Source: Vitis vinifera (lineage: Eukaryota; Streptophyta; Magnoliopsida; Vitales; Vitaceae). Taken from it: a stretch of DNA of 64,000 nt. How positions within the stretch are numbered: position 1 is the stretch's first letter; each line of letters opens with the position of its first letter. Below the pieces are notes generated by a model, which worked only from the letters and a program-made list of their open reading frames with translations, was not told where the DNA came from and made no database searches. The DNA is taken from positions 22,519,001 to 22,583,000 of the forward strand of contig NC_081820.1 of the NCBI RefSeq assembly GCF_030704535.1, read 5' to 3'. Shown here piece after piece: positions 1 through 12,336 of the stretch. Position numbers and translations under genes: made by a program.

Positions 1-77
1 ACAAAACCCTTCCTACATCATCACCATTCAGTAATCGACCATTTCTAATTTTCCACAGATTTTTGTAAAATGCTTAC

Positions 78-149
78 CTTTAGCTGCGCCTGAGGGGTCG
101 AGTGGAAGAACACCGCTAGGGTTTTAGGGTTATGTGCGGCTTTTTATAG
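78..149 (-). promoter_or_regulatory. Core promoter and non-coding leader exon of a gene leaving the window on the left
   Basis: Read on the minus strand, a TATA-like CTATAAAAAG (140-149) is followed by a telo-box stretch (AACCCTAAAACCCTAGC, 116-132) and then by an AAAG|GTAAGC splice donor whose last exonic base is 78. There is no ATG between the TATA box and the donor, so this looks like a short 5' UTR exon followed by an intron that runs off the left edge. Telo-boxes near the start site are typical of plant ribosomal-protein and translation-factor genes, which suggests but does not prove such a gene. The coding part is outside the window. Confidence 0.5.
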
Positions 150-177
150 AGGAAACACCTGGGAGGTAGACCCTACT

Positions 178-233
178 AAAACGACGTCGTTTTTTGTGAA
201 GTAGGTCCTCCCGGTTTGAAACGGCGTCGTTTC
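178..233. promoter_or_regulatory. Two near-palindromic ACGNCGTCGT motifs upstream of the left-edge gene
   Basis: AAAACGACGTCGTTTT at 178-193 is a perfect 16-bp palindrome. GAAACGGCGTCGTTTC at 218-233 is the same motif with one mismatched pair, 40 bp further upstream. Both lie just upstream of the TATA box of the minus-strand leader exon. A third version lies at 20003-20019 upstream of the CHCH-like gene. Spacing and symmetry suggest a binding site for a dimeric factor; the factor is unknown to me. Confidence 0.45.
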
Positions 234-295
234 AAGCATAGAAAAGGGAAAAACATTTTCTAACCCTAAAGCATATGTTGAAATTTTGAAATAAT

Positions 296-1190
296 TTTTA
301 TCTTGTTAAATCAATTTAATAACTTAAAGTGATTTAATAACTTAATTTAAGTTATTAGGTAAATTATATGTATGATAAAATAACTTATTGATATGACTTA
401 AAATAAAAAATAATTTTAAGTAATAAGTAAAAATAATTAATTTATTCTTAAATTCATATTTTTATTTTATCTTTTTTATCACCATTTGTCATTATATTCT
501 TCACAATCTCTTTTGATACTCTACCCTAAGACCTCTATTATTACTCAACTTCTTTTACTCTAATTATAATTTATGAGAATAAATATGTCAACATTATGTT
601 TTATAATAAATTTTTAAGTTAATTTTATAGAACTTTAATACTTAAAGTAATAAGTTTTAAGTAAATAATTTACATATGATTTAATTTAAAGTTAACTTAA
701 ATTTTTAAATAATAAATATTAAGTTTTATCAAACACCTCATTAGTAGGTGTTTGGTAAATTAACTTAATAACTTAAAGTGATTTAATAATTTAATTTAAG
801 TTATTAAATAAATTAAGTATGTTTAGTAAAATAATTTAATGGTATGACTTTAAGTAAAAAAATAACTTTAAATAATAAATAAAAATAATTTACTTATTAT
901 TAACTTTATAATTTTATTTTACCTTTTTACCCTAATTTGCCTTAGTTACCTCAACGACTTCCTTTGCTATTCCATGACCTTTGTTATTATTACTCAACAT
1001 TTTTTATCATAATTATAATTTATAAGGTTGAATATGTTAATTTAATGACTTAAAATAAGTTTTAAATTAATTTTATCAAACAATCTTAATACTTAAAGTA
1101 AGAATTATGTAATAAATTTTAAGTCAATAACTTAAATATAATTTAATTTAAAATCAACTTACGTCCCTAAGTAATAATTACAAAACATTC
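296..1190 (+). repeat. Two adjacent copies of an AT-rich MITE-like repeat
   Basis: Two copies of one element lie head to tail, about 296-742 and 744-1190. Both carry AACTTAAAGTGATTTAATAA near the left end and a TTATTTTACCTTTTT-like middle. The second starts with GGTGTTTGGTAAA and the first ends with its near-complement TTTATCAAACACC, so these look like terminal inverted repeats of a non-autonomous DNA element. Related reverse-oriented copies are at 21895-22070 and 45170-45535, and a partial one at 62815-63350. No coding capacity is visible. Confidence 0.5.
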
Positions 1191-2999
1191 CGTTAATAAC
1201 AAATAATTCCAAAATTATTTATAATTTGAAGCATTTGGATTTTAAATAAAAAAATTATTTATCAAAATATCCAAGGCCAATTAAAAAAATAATAATAATA
1301 AAATAAACTTACTGTTAAACAGATCTTATTCTTATTCTAGTAGTATCTAAATATAATTATTTTTTTCATTATAATGCTTTTAATATAATTGTGTAATTAA
1401 AGTGTCACATACTAAAATTAATTATTTGTATATAATTCATATGGTTTTAGTATTAAGAAACAAACTTTTACCCATGATTGCATGTACATCGAGAAGTTAA
1501 TAATTTAATTATTGAGATCATACACTTGTTTGGTGTCTCAAAACTAATAAAACAAACATGGCCATGTTTAATCACATAATTAATAAATCAAGTTATTATT
1601 TAGATTTTGTCTTTGATAAAATTTATAACCCATTGTACCTCAACCCCCATGTGGGAGGGCCCAAAACAATTTGAATTGCCTTTCATAACCCCTCATTCTA
1701 AGGGTGAAACTTGGATGGATCGACCCTATTCAACTTAAACCCGACTCAATATCTGAACTGGTTTGGGCAAGTATTTTAATATTTCAATTAAGCTTGAGTT
1801 AAGCCTTTTCAATTTGAACTCAATTTGGGTTGAGCTTAGACTAAGGTTCAAATAATCTGAGCCTAACCTAAACCTAATTTAATATTTTTATAATATTTAT
1901 AATGCATTTTATCTTATGTAATAACATATTTTGAATCATATAACTTGATCAATTCGATCAACTTTAACTCAATCAACTTAAGTCTACCTTAAACAACTTG
2001 AACTTAATCCAAACATAGAAAATTGAGGTTGGATTTAGTTTGGGTTAAGTACCTTAAATTGAGATGAGTTCAGGTTGATTGTTTCTTAGTTCGGGACAGG
2101 CTAAGGTTAACCATCAACCCTACCAACCCCCATCTTGTAACGTTACCTAATTCACATTCTTATCATATACCAAGATATTGCCTAAAATTTATTTCCTATC
2201 TTGACGACAATATAATTTAAGAATATATTTTTCCTCAAATTTTAAAGAGGTGTAAAATCATGTTATTGATATATTTATGGAATATGTATATCAAAAAAGG
2301 CAAAATAATCCTTCTATTGAAAAAAAAAAAGTTTAACTATTTAAAAAATATATAGGCATTAATGTTATAGTAAAAATGTTTTTTAAGAAATATATATATT
2401 TTTAAAAAAATACTATAAATGATTGTTTAATATTACACGTGAGTTTCCAAAATTTTAAAAGTGTTTCCTAAATTTTAGAAATCACTATCAAACCGAATTT
2501 AATTTTATTATATTGATGGCGGAGTTTTTATGTTTTATTTTTAAAAAGTTGTATATGATATGATAGGTTTGAGTACACACTATCTAAAAAATATACATTG
2601 AAAAGTGTAATCAATAAGATTAGGATCCAAAAATATGATCAATTAAACCGTGCCATGTACATATTTTCAATCATGGAGGCTTCTTAGTTCCTTAGTTTCT
2701 AAGGAATATTATTTGACAAGATAAAGATAAAAAATAAATAAATAAATAAATAAAGGAGAGGAAGAAAGGGAACCAAAAAGGAAATTACCAATAAACCGTA
2801 AAGAATGGCTGGTCACTGGTGTGTTACGTGAGGTTAGGGTACTAATAAGTAATAAGTAATAACAACGAGCAGAGGGACACTCAACAAAATAAGACGAAAA
2901 TGCCCCGACAACTTCAAGAAAATCACATGTCTGCCACTACCCATCAAAGGCAATGATGTGGTTTTTACACTGCCGTTTATCAAACATGGCTCCTATAGC
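1191..2999. other. Intergenic AT-rich DNA without a visible gene
   Basis: I see no gene here. About 1700-2130 is rich in degenerate GGGTT/AACCC-type words in both orientations (GGTTTGGGCAAG, AACTCAATTTGGGTTGAG), which looks like an old palindromic DNA element. An (AAAT)n microsatellite lies at about 2731-2754. From about 2800 the composition rises toward the promoter of the lipase gene. Confidence 0.4.
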
Positions 3000-3913
3000 G
3001 GATTCTGCAGTAAATAGACGGGCTTTGACTTGCAGGTAAACCCTCAAATCTCGAATCTCAAATCCCTTATCTTTATTCTCCTTTCAATTTCTTTCCATTT
3101 TGTTGTCATGTACTACTACAACTCAGCAATTGCTCACTCTGTCTCATACATTTAAAACTCTGTCTCTATCATTTCTCACCAAAAGCTTTGTATTTTCCAT
3201 GGAATTGGTCCTTGATGTTTCAATTTTCCATTTTCTTTGATCAACACTCATGTATGTACTTTATTGGGTTTCTTTTTCTTTCCTTTTATTTTTCTGAATG
3301 TAGGACTTGTGGGCATCAGTGTTTGATGATCACTGCTGCTTCTTCAGTACACAGATAGCCTCAGTGGTGGGATTCCCAGCGAGTTGGTGTTTCTTTTAGA
3401 GCAGAAGGCATAGAATAGATTGTATTGCTCCTGAAATTCCCCTTTGATTAGCTCGCTCTTGTTTGATTTGGAATCTATTCTTCAGATACTGGATATGCCC
3501 ATTTGTTAATTTCTTCACTGGGTGTTCATCCTTTTCAAGCTCTTTTTTGTATATCCGTTTTTTCTTGTATATTTTTGTAGTCCATCTTGCAAAAAATTTC
3601 ATAATTTTTGTGCCCATTTGAATTCCTGCTTCATTCTTTGAATCTCATACAAGCATTCTCCTGCCATCTGCATATTCCTAATTTCAGTGTCCAGTTGAAT
3701 TATCAAATCATACTTCATATCCCATCTTGAATTTCTCATGATAATGCATTTGTCCCCACTTAAATTTACCTTTATTTCTTTATCCATTGAAATTTCTGTA
3801 TCATAGTGTCAAATCTTATCTTTCAGTGTCCAATTCAGTTCCTTGCCTGTGACTCATTCTCTTGATTAGAGTGCCGTTTGCATCCAAGACCGTGTTGCTT
3901 TATCAATCTTATC

Positions 3914-3928
3914 ATGCTTAAGCCATAG
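3914..3928 (+). promoter_or_regulatory. Four-codon upstream ORF in the lipase leader
   Basis: An ATG followed by three codons (Leu-Lys-Pro) and TAG ends six bases before the lipase start codon and in another frame. Such a minimal uORF so close to the main start could lower translation of the lipase unless ribosomes scan past it or reinitiate. Its use is inference. Confidence 0.35.
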
Positions 3929-3934
3929 AAGTCA

Positions 3935-6900
3935 ATGTCGATCGTCTGTGGCATCCCTCTCCTTGAATGTGTTTACTGTCTAGCTTGTGCCCGCTGGGCA
4001 TGGAAAAGATGTCTCCACACTGCAGGCCATGACAGCGAAACTTGGGGTCTTTCTACTGCTGAAGAATTTGAGCCTGTTCCCCACCTCTGCCGCTACATCC
4101 TAGCTGTCTATGAAGAAGATCTCCATCACCCTCTCTGGGAGCCTGCTGGAGGTTATGAAATTAATCCAGATTGGTTGATTCTGAAAAAAACTTATGAAGA
4201 TACGCAAGGTTGTGCTCCTCCTTATATCCTATATCTGGATCATAAGCATGCTGATATAGTTCTCGCCATTAGGGGGCTTAATTTGGCAAGGGAGAGTGAT
4301 TATGCAGTTCTGTTGGATAATAAGCTTGGGCAAAGGAAATTTGATGGTGGTTATGTCCACAATGGGCTTTTGAAGGCAGCTGGGTGGGTTTTGGATGCAG
4401 AGTGTGATGTTTTGAGGGAATTGGTGGAGAAGTATCCAAATTACACTTTGACTTTTACTGGTCATTCCCTTGGATCAGGGGTGGCTGCACTATTGACAAT
4501 GGTGGTGGTGCATAATAGGGATAAATTGGCCAACATTGACCGGAAGAGGATCAGGTGCTATGCAATTGCACCTGCAAGGTGCATGTCGTTAAATTTGGCA
4601 GTGAGATATGCAGATCTCATCAATTCTGTTGTGCTCCAGGCAAGTTTATATTGTGCTTGTTCTTTAATATTTTTCTTGATTTTGTAAGAGCTTGGATAAT
4701 GCTTCTGAATTGATATTCTTCCTGCATATTCATCCTTTGTTACACTCTTTTTACTGAAATACTTTCGACATTTCTGACAGCTTTTTGGTTCTTGTTTTTT
4801 GTTATGCTTTTGTTTGTTGATGATGCTGATATTTGTAGGCTAGGAGCTTGTCCAGAAGAATGATCATGTTTGCTTGATTTGAATATCATCATTGTAGGAA
4901 GCACTGGTTAACATGTCTAAATTTTAGCATTTGGTTAATTTTGAGTTGGAAGGCAAACAATTACAAGCTCCTATATTTTAGTGCAAGGCTTACACCATAT
5001 TGCTACGGGTAAAAAAAATTTACATTTCTAGGGGAACACATTTTTGAATTATTGCTCCTGAATTTTGTTTCTTCAATCCCAATTCACTTGAAATGTTACG
5101 TGAAAGACAACTGGGTCAAAAGCACTCTATGCTTATTCACATGACAGTTTATGTTAACAATCTCCAAGAGAAAAAAAAGGTAGAAAGAATTTGTCCATAT
5201 GTGTGCTCTCAAAAGGGATAGAGTCTACTCATAGCACGGATATGGTAATGCTTCTGATTACTTGATAGGTTCTATAGAAATGGCTTTCAGATGGTTGGAA
5301 TTAGTTATATTCAAAAGAAGAAGAAGAATGAGACCATTTAAAACACGTTTAACACATTCACATTAGATATATTGACTTAAACAAGACGCTGAAGGGGACA
5401 TCAATGGCATATGTACACTGGAGAGAAACTAGTGATTTTACTATCAGAGTAAGCTGTAAGCCTGCATCAGAAGTCTGTTATCCTCATAGATGATTTGAGT
5501 AGGCATCCATGTTATTTGCTGACTGCTTAGTTATGTTAATGAGATTAGAACAAGAGTAAGCCTATGCTCGGAAGATGATTCATGGATTCTTTGGACTTCA
5601 TAGGTTTTAAAGTAAGCGACACTCACTTGGACATATAAAACATAGATTACTTTAATAAGTTTAAGAACATAATCAAGGCAATTGTTATAATTGGTGCTTT
5701 GAAGATACATAAAAGCAACCATTTGAGTTTCATTGTTTCCTTCACCCATTAGGAGGGTGAAATTTAATAAGAAGTTTTCCAGAAGGATGAAGGAAGTGGA
5801 GAGCTGCACTTTTGGTTTTTTTCTGAGCACAAAATGGGCACTTAGCAGACATAAGTTGGTTGTGCACTTTTGAGTGGACAAGGGATCAGATACATAAAAA
5901 TATGACCTTGTCTGCCATTAAGTTTTATGATGTATGTCCAGGATGTATTTGTTTCCCTAAAAGCTTTTACATTCATAATCAGAATGTTGGTATTAGTTCT
6001 AATAATAGTTTTCACATTGAAACAGGATGACTTTCTACCCCGGACAGCCACCCCCTTGGAAGACATTTTTAAGTCACTGTTCTGGTAAAAGACATCTGGG
6101 GTTCATCTCCTTTTCAGTTGTCCAGTTAATAAGCTCTTTAAAAAAAGTCGTACTTTTTTTTTTTTTTTTTTTAATTTTAATATCTTTACAGCCGTTAATT
6201 TTCACGAAGAAACAAAATAAATGCTCCAATAAAACCCTGGGAGACTTGTTGAGCAAAGAGCTTCCAATTGTTCTATGGATTGCATTGCCATCAATTTTTT
6301 CTAATGTAATTTAGATTTTCACCTTTTAATTGGCTACTCAAAACACTGAAGTGGTTGGTTTTCTTTTATTGAACAGTTTGCCATGCTTATTATGCAAACA
6401 CTGAAGTGGTTGGTTTTCTTTTATTGAACAGTTTGCCATGCTTATTATGCCTAAGATGCATGAAAGATACATGCGTCCCTGAAGAGAAGATGTTCAGAGA
6501 TCCAAGGAGGCTGTATGCACCTGGTCGCCTCTATCACATTGTTGAGAGAAAGCCTTTCAGGTATCTTCAGATGCATAAGAAACACAGTTTCCACTCAAGT
6601 TGATCATTGTAGTTGTGAAAAATAAAAAAAATAATATGATTATGAGAAATGGTGGAATTGTTACTATTCTTGAATTACATTTTACTAGTACTGTTTCATA
6701 TATGTTAAAATTACATTTTTCCATTTTGAAACCATTCATGTACTCTGCTATGAAAGTCGAGACCTTCCGACAAACTACAATAATTTTTAATATCAGAGAT
6801 TTTACAATGGGTTTGCTTTGCCATATTGAACACCGAAGTCTACTCTTTATTAACTATTAAGTCAAAAAGATATGTTGATCAATTTTAAGGTGGCAGGAAA

Positions 6901-7929
6901 CTTTAGACTTTGATAACTGGGAAGGACATGTATTAACATATTTTGTGGCAGGATGGGAAGATTTCCCCCGGTTGTGAGGACAGCAGTACCTGTAGATGGG
7001 AGGTTTGAGCGTATTGTTCTTTCTTGTAATGCCACTTCTGACCATGCTATCATTTGGATAGAGAGAGAAGCCCAAAGGGCTCTGGATGTAAGTCCTCATT
7101 CTTTTTTCCCTTTTTTCTAATGGAAAGTAGGTTACGGTTGGTTTTAAAGTAAATGGTGTCTTCCTCTTGTTTTAAAAATCCTGTTGGCTTCTGTTAGTAA
7201 GAAATTGTAAACCAAATTCCCAACCACCTAACATGCACTTCTTGTAATTGATCTGTCTGACCGATTTCATTAGTTTAGACAAACTTGCTCATCTTTTTCC
7301 TGTGGCCTGCCGCTCTTTGACTTTCTCAATTGGGGGTTCTGTCCAGCAATTAAACCTAACAATTCAACCAGCCTTAATCCTTCTTTCCAAGTATCCTACT
7401 AGCTTTAAGCATTGAAAAATGATAATTTAGTCTTAAGTCTTTGCCATGGAATTGCAATGACTGACACACAATTATATATTATATAATTTCTGCAACCGAA
7501 ACTGAAAATGATTTCTTATGTTTTTAACATTTCCAGTTGTATTTCCTTCCAAAATGTTTACTCTAAACCGTTGTCTCTTCTTTCTTATGACCTCAGTTAA
7601 TGCTAGAAAAAGATAAGATCATGGAGATCCCAGCAAAGCAGAAAATGGAGAGGCAGGAGACTTTAAAGAGAGAACACAGTGAGGAGTACAAGGCTGCATT
7701 GCAGAGGGCTGTTTCATTGGCTGTTCCCCATGCTTACTCGCCTTCTCAATATGGAACTTTCAGTGATCATGAGGAAGGGGAGAATTCCAGCAGATCAAGC
7801 GAGGGATCTTCTTATGGTTCATCCAAGACAAGTAAGAAGAAAGAAAGCTGGGATGAAGTAATCGAACGTCTTTTTGAGAAGGATGAATCGGGTTATATGG
7901 TGTTCAAAAAACCAAACGATGGTAACTGA
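3935..7929 (+). CDS. Class-3 lipase family protein (alpha/beta-hydrolase, diacylglycerol-lipase-like)
   Basis: Five coding exons are predicted: 3935-4639, 6026-6084, 6432-6560, 6952-7087 and 7597-7929, giving about 453 aa, the usual size of this plant family. The nucleophile elbow GHSLGSG puts the catalytic serine at residue 178; the acid is probably an Asp in VVLQDDFLPR across the first splice junction, and the histidine probably the one in CNATSDHAII. The N-terminus has a Cys-rich hydrophobic stretch, and exon 3 encodes a Cys-rich LPCLLCLRC segment that may hold the protein at a membrane. The first intron has a GC donor (CAG|GCAAGT): the nearby GT would put a stop in frame. The acceptor of exon 3 lies in a 55-bp tandem duplication. 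The family is thought to hydrolyse acylglycerols; substrate unknown. A leader intron probably lies in about 3035-3303. Confidence 0.88.
6341..6450 (+). repeat. Perfect 55-bp tandem duplication spanning a 3' splice site
   Basis: Bases 6341-6395 and 6396-6450 are identical. Each unit contains the polypyrimidine tract, the TTGAACAG acceptor and the first 19 bases of lipase exon 3. The second acceptor (exon from 6432) keeps the family reading frame; the first (exon from 6377) adds 55 bases and meets a TGA after ten codons. Confidence 0.93.
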
Positions 7930-9048
7930 TGTTGTAATTTCATGGAGATCACAGAATTGAAGAACAAATTTTCAGTAAACCACATTCATTGATTCATTTG
8001 TACTTGATTCTTGTAAATTGAAATTGTTGGTGAGAAAGTGAGTATTGAATATGAACCAGCAGGAACCTCTCATGCAGTAAATTTATCTTGTGACAAGGAA
8101 AACAGCTAGTCTCTCCATGGTTTCCTGTTCTTTAAAGTCAAAGGATATTTTGGTTCCTATAAAATTTGAAGAAAATACGAAGGAAATAAAAAAAAATTAA
8201 TAAAAATAAAAAATAGATTCAAAATCAATAAATTATTTTTAAATATTTTTTTAAAATCATTTCACTTTCTAGGAATCAATATAGCCTAAAAGATCGTAAA
8301 CAAGATATTTTATAGAAGATAATAAAAAAAAATAAAAAAAAATAAAAAATAATTTTTTGTTCTTAAAAATAAAAATAAAATATTTGAATATCTTTTAATC
8401 ATTTCACTTATTTTTTGAGAATTGTTTTAAAAAATAATTATATAAATAAAGAAAATGTTTAAAAATAAAATATTATAAATAAAAATTATTTTTAAAAAAT
8501 ATAAAAAAAGTTAAAAAAACATTTTATATTTTCAAATAAACTTTTATTCTATAAAAATATTATAAAATTCGAAGAATTTATTTACCTCATCTTGTAAAAT
8601 ATTGCAATGTTTGTCAAAGAATTTATTACAAAAATCATTGGGATTCAAACTTCAATACAAAAGGGTAGACAAATTCAATCCTTTGGAGGAAAATAAATGA
8701 GTTCAAATTAATAAATTCTAACATTTGAAAGAGCACAATTTGTAATAAGCTAAAAAAAAAAAAGAGAGAAGTTTTGAAAATATTTTTGCCCTCAATTCAA
8801 TTCATTCTCTTGTTTCTCTAATGATGTGATAGTTAAAAAAATGTACAGAATAAAAATGGCATATACTGTTTAGCCACTTGTCATTTTCTGGGGCCATCAC
8901 CTGCATGAACCCTGATGCTGCATCACAACACCAAGACACCCAACAAAAGAGAAAGGGAAAACAAGCCAAGCGAATCCGCAACCGTTTCGGTCTGTCACCT
9001 TTAATCTCTGTCCGTACACTGAACTCACTCCTGCTGTGGGCGTCATCG
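7930..9048. other. Intergenic AT-rich DNA between lipase and P4H-like genes
   Basis: After the lipase 3' UTR, 8150-8600 is very AT-rich with many TTTTTAAAAATA-type words and no reading frame of interest. 8780-9048 returns to mixed composition and should hold the promoter and leader of the P4H-like gene. No other gene is seen. Confidence 0.4.
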
Positions 9049-12000
9049 ATGGCTTCCCTTCTTTTGATTGTTCTTCTCTTGGCGTTTACGTGGCCTTTCT
9101 GTGATTGTTCCACCCAAGTGTAAGAGACCCATCTCAATTCTCACATTTTGCCTTTACTTTCTTCGCTTCTGTTTGATGGGTATTATAGATTTGTTGTAAT
9201 CCTTTGGTCAATTTCAGTAATTTTTGGGTGTATTTTGGATTTCATATTGTTCTTGATCTGGGTTTCTGTTGTAATGCTATGTAAGAAATGTTTGTATACA
9301 CAGAAACTGAATATAACAACATCACGACTTTGTGTAGAAGAGGTATATCGGTCTTTTTGGGTTCAATTCTCATATTTCTCCTACTTTTGCTTCCGTTTAT
9401 TTTAATGGGTTCCATAGATTTGTCGATTTTTTTTTGCAATTTAGCAATTCTTGGTATATATTTGGACTTCATAGTGTTTTTTATCAGTGTTCTTGTGATG
9501 CCATGTGATATACGTGCATACATGATGTTGGCTGAGTGGGAATGGAGGAAATGGTTTTTTTCTTTGACAATTAAATGTTGTTTTTTTAGTGGGATAGTGG
9601 GGTTTGTTTAGATTTGATTTGGTCCTTAGAAAGAAAAAGTTGTTAATTCCATGTGGATTTACTGGATTTTGTTCTATATATAGCTTAAATGAAGTGTTCT
9701 TAATAAGATAAAGAATTCTACTCTGAGGCAAATATAGAGTGTCTATTCCTTTTATACTTTCAGCACCACATTGGGTAATTTCTGAAATGTTCTTGGAATA
9801 TGTTTACCAAGTTCACTCTGAATCCTTGAATTAGACAGTTTAAGTTAAGTCATTTCTATTTTACTAGTTTCTATTAATCATGCTGTAGCTGTGGTAGTTC
9901 AATTAATCCTTCGAGTTTTATTTTTACAAATTTTCTTGTTGTCTATCTTTGGACCATTGTTGGAAAAAAAATCATAATTAATTTCTGAGAAGCATTTTAT
10001 TATGGTCCATTTGGACGTGCTTTCTTGATTTTTTCTTTATTATAAGGAGAAAAAACTGCAACATTGTAGAAAATGTGTTTGGTGCACATGTCTTCTAAAA
10101 ATTGAAATGAAAATAGTGGTGAAAAGGCAAGAACAGACAAGGAGCTTTTAGAAACAGACTAAAACAGTACCAAATTGAGATGGGGTGGCGGGGCCTCTAT
10201 TATGGATCCTTTTGGGATGTTGGATTCCCAAAAAGTGGTTATCAAGTAGTGCCATGTGTAGCACAATAAGGAGATGAAGTGTTTATTACTTGGCTTGGAT
10301 GCTTGTTGTTCCAATTCCAGTTTTTCAATCTTGATACCTTGCATGATGATCCTATGTTCATAACTTTGAGCTGTATTTAGTTGTGTAAGTTGCTAAAAAG
10401 GAAGAAGTTCTCTCTTTAGAGTAAGCGAGGAAGGGGGATGGGTGTGGGAGAGTTGCCAGCATGTTAATCTTTTGCTAATATAACTGTTTTTCTTTGCTAC
10501 CCTTTCCCTTTTCAGTATCAGGAAGGAGTTAAGAATTAATAAAGTGGTGAACCAGGAAACTACTGTACAATTGGGCCATTCAATTGAATATAACAGAGTT
10601 GACCCGTCACGAGTTATCCAACTTTCATGGCAACCAAGGTCTGGTACTTTGGTGAGCTACTTATTTTGTTACTTGCTCCATGTGCCACATGGTATCAGAG
10701 TTAAGTTTAGTATATTTTTTATTAGTGAATGACTGCTGCTCGTAGAGATCTATTTCCTTTCTGAAGTACAGATTGTTGTCTAGTACAATGATTTCCTCAA
10801 TAGGTTTTGGTGCAGAAAGGATCCATTTTAGGGCACACCACTTGTAGAATCACTTTCCTGTTAGCAATCTGACATTACTTTTTTTGGGATAGGGCTTTCT
10901 TATACAGAGGATTTCTATCTGATGAGGAGTGTGATCACCTTATTTCTTTGGTAATGCCACGTTATGCTACTTTTTAATGCACCGATTTATTAAGCCTGCA
11001 TTAGTTCTGAAGGTTCGTTTTGGGTTTAGGCACTTGGCAAGAAAGAGGAGCTTGCAACAAATGGTGGTGACTCAGGGAATGTTGTCTTGAAGAGGCTGCT
11101 TAAAAGTTCAGAAGGTCCCTTGTATATAGATGTGAGTTTCCATTTTCCTTGCAGTCTTATTGACTTGTCTTGAGTTTTTCAATCGGTATGAGTCCTGCAT
11201 CTACAAGCTTATTAAAATGGAGCCTCCCATTCATGCTCTGGGTCAGTAGGTGCTAAGAAGTTTCATTGGTAATTTTTTATCAGATTAGAAAAAATATGCA
11301 CCAACTGGCCAAGTACTTGTTTTCTAGTCATGCAACTTGGAAATTCAATCTGTTATCCTTCTGATCTGTCCTTCATAGTATTTTAAATCATAACCTGTAT
11401 AAACAATAATCAGCTTTACCAATTTGGGACCTAGATTTGCTAGTTACCACTACCAAGATGCTCCCAGATGCTTAACATCTTAGTGCTGTTGATTATAGTT
11501 CTATGACATAAAACCTCTGCCACTTGAATCACTGTCTGTGTCTTCTAGGATGAAGTGGCTGCAAGGATTGAGAAAAGGATTTCGGCTTGGACTTTTCTTC
11601 CTAAAGGTATTTCTCCTTGGTCCTGGTCCTATTGCTTACATGCCATAATTTATTGTTCTTTAATTATTAGTTCATCTTTTCTCTTCTTTAGAAAACAGTG
11701 AGCCTTTGGAGGTTGTGCAGTACCAGTTTGAAAATGCCAAACAGAAATATAACTATTTTAGTAATAAATCCACATCGAAATTCGGTGAGCCTTTGATGGC
11801 AACAGTTCTGTTGCATCTCTCAAATGTCACCAGGGGCGGAGAGCTTTTCTTCCCAGAGTCAGAGGTGAGAAGCAAGCATCTTACACGCTATTATTCTTGC
11901 TGTTTTTGTTATTATTATTAGTATTTATTCCTTTAATTCTAAATCAAACTTTACTCGTTATTTACAGTTAAAAAATTCTCAGTCAAAGAGTGGGATATTA

Positions 12001-12336
12001 TCTGATTGTACAGAGAGTAGTTCTGGCTTGAGACCTGTTAAAGGGAATGCAATTCTATTTTTCAACGTTCATCCTAATGCTTCACCTGATAAGAGTAGCT
12101 CCTATGCTAGATGCCCTGTCCTCGAGGGAGAAATGTGGTGTGCTACCAAATTCTTTCACCTAAGAGCAATTGGAAGGGAAAATGTTTCATTCAAGTTAGA
12201 TGGAGGTGAATGCACTGATGAGGATGAAAATTGTCCAAAGTGGGCTAGCATTGGAGAATGTCAAAGGAATCCTATCTACATGATTGGGTCCCCAGATTAC
12301 TATGGGACATGTAGGAAGAGTTGCAATGTTTGCTGA
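9049..12336 (+). CDS. Prolyl 4-hydroxylase-like protein with ShKT domain, probably non-catalytic
   Basis: Seven exons are predicted: 9049-9119, 10516-10638, 10893-10950, 11030-11131, 11549-11606, 11692-11864 and 11968-12336, all in phase, for 317 aa. A hydrophobic N-terminus (about residues 3-18) is a signal peptide or anchor, as in ER/Golgi P4Hs that hydroxylate prolines of cell-wall proteins. RVIQLSW, AFLYRGFLSDEECDHLISL and the C-terminal six-Cys ShKT domain (C277, C284, C293, C310, C314, C317) place it in the family, closest as I recall to Arabidopsis At4g25600. The iron motif that normally reads HxDYF is K156-Y-N158-Y-F. The distal His is Y241, and the 2OG-binding Lys ten residues later is M251. 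The frame is open throughout, so this looks like a retained pseudoenzyme rather than a decayed gene. The upstream in-frame ATG at 8878 is less likely because it precedes the signal sequence. Confidence 0.88.
10951..11029 (+). other. Short 79-bp intron in the P4H-like gene
   Basis: GTAATG at 10951 to TTTAG at 11029 gives a near-minimal plant intron between exons 3 and 4. It is noted because the other introns of this gene range from about 85 bp to 1.4 kb, and the phase-0 junction supports the model. Confidence 0.7.

Noticed and set aside
8802-9137. Minus-strand frame of 111 aa upstream of the P4H-like gene
   Set aside because: It overlaps the leader and signal-peptide exon of the P4H-like gene on the other strand, has no recognisable domain and no promoter context.
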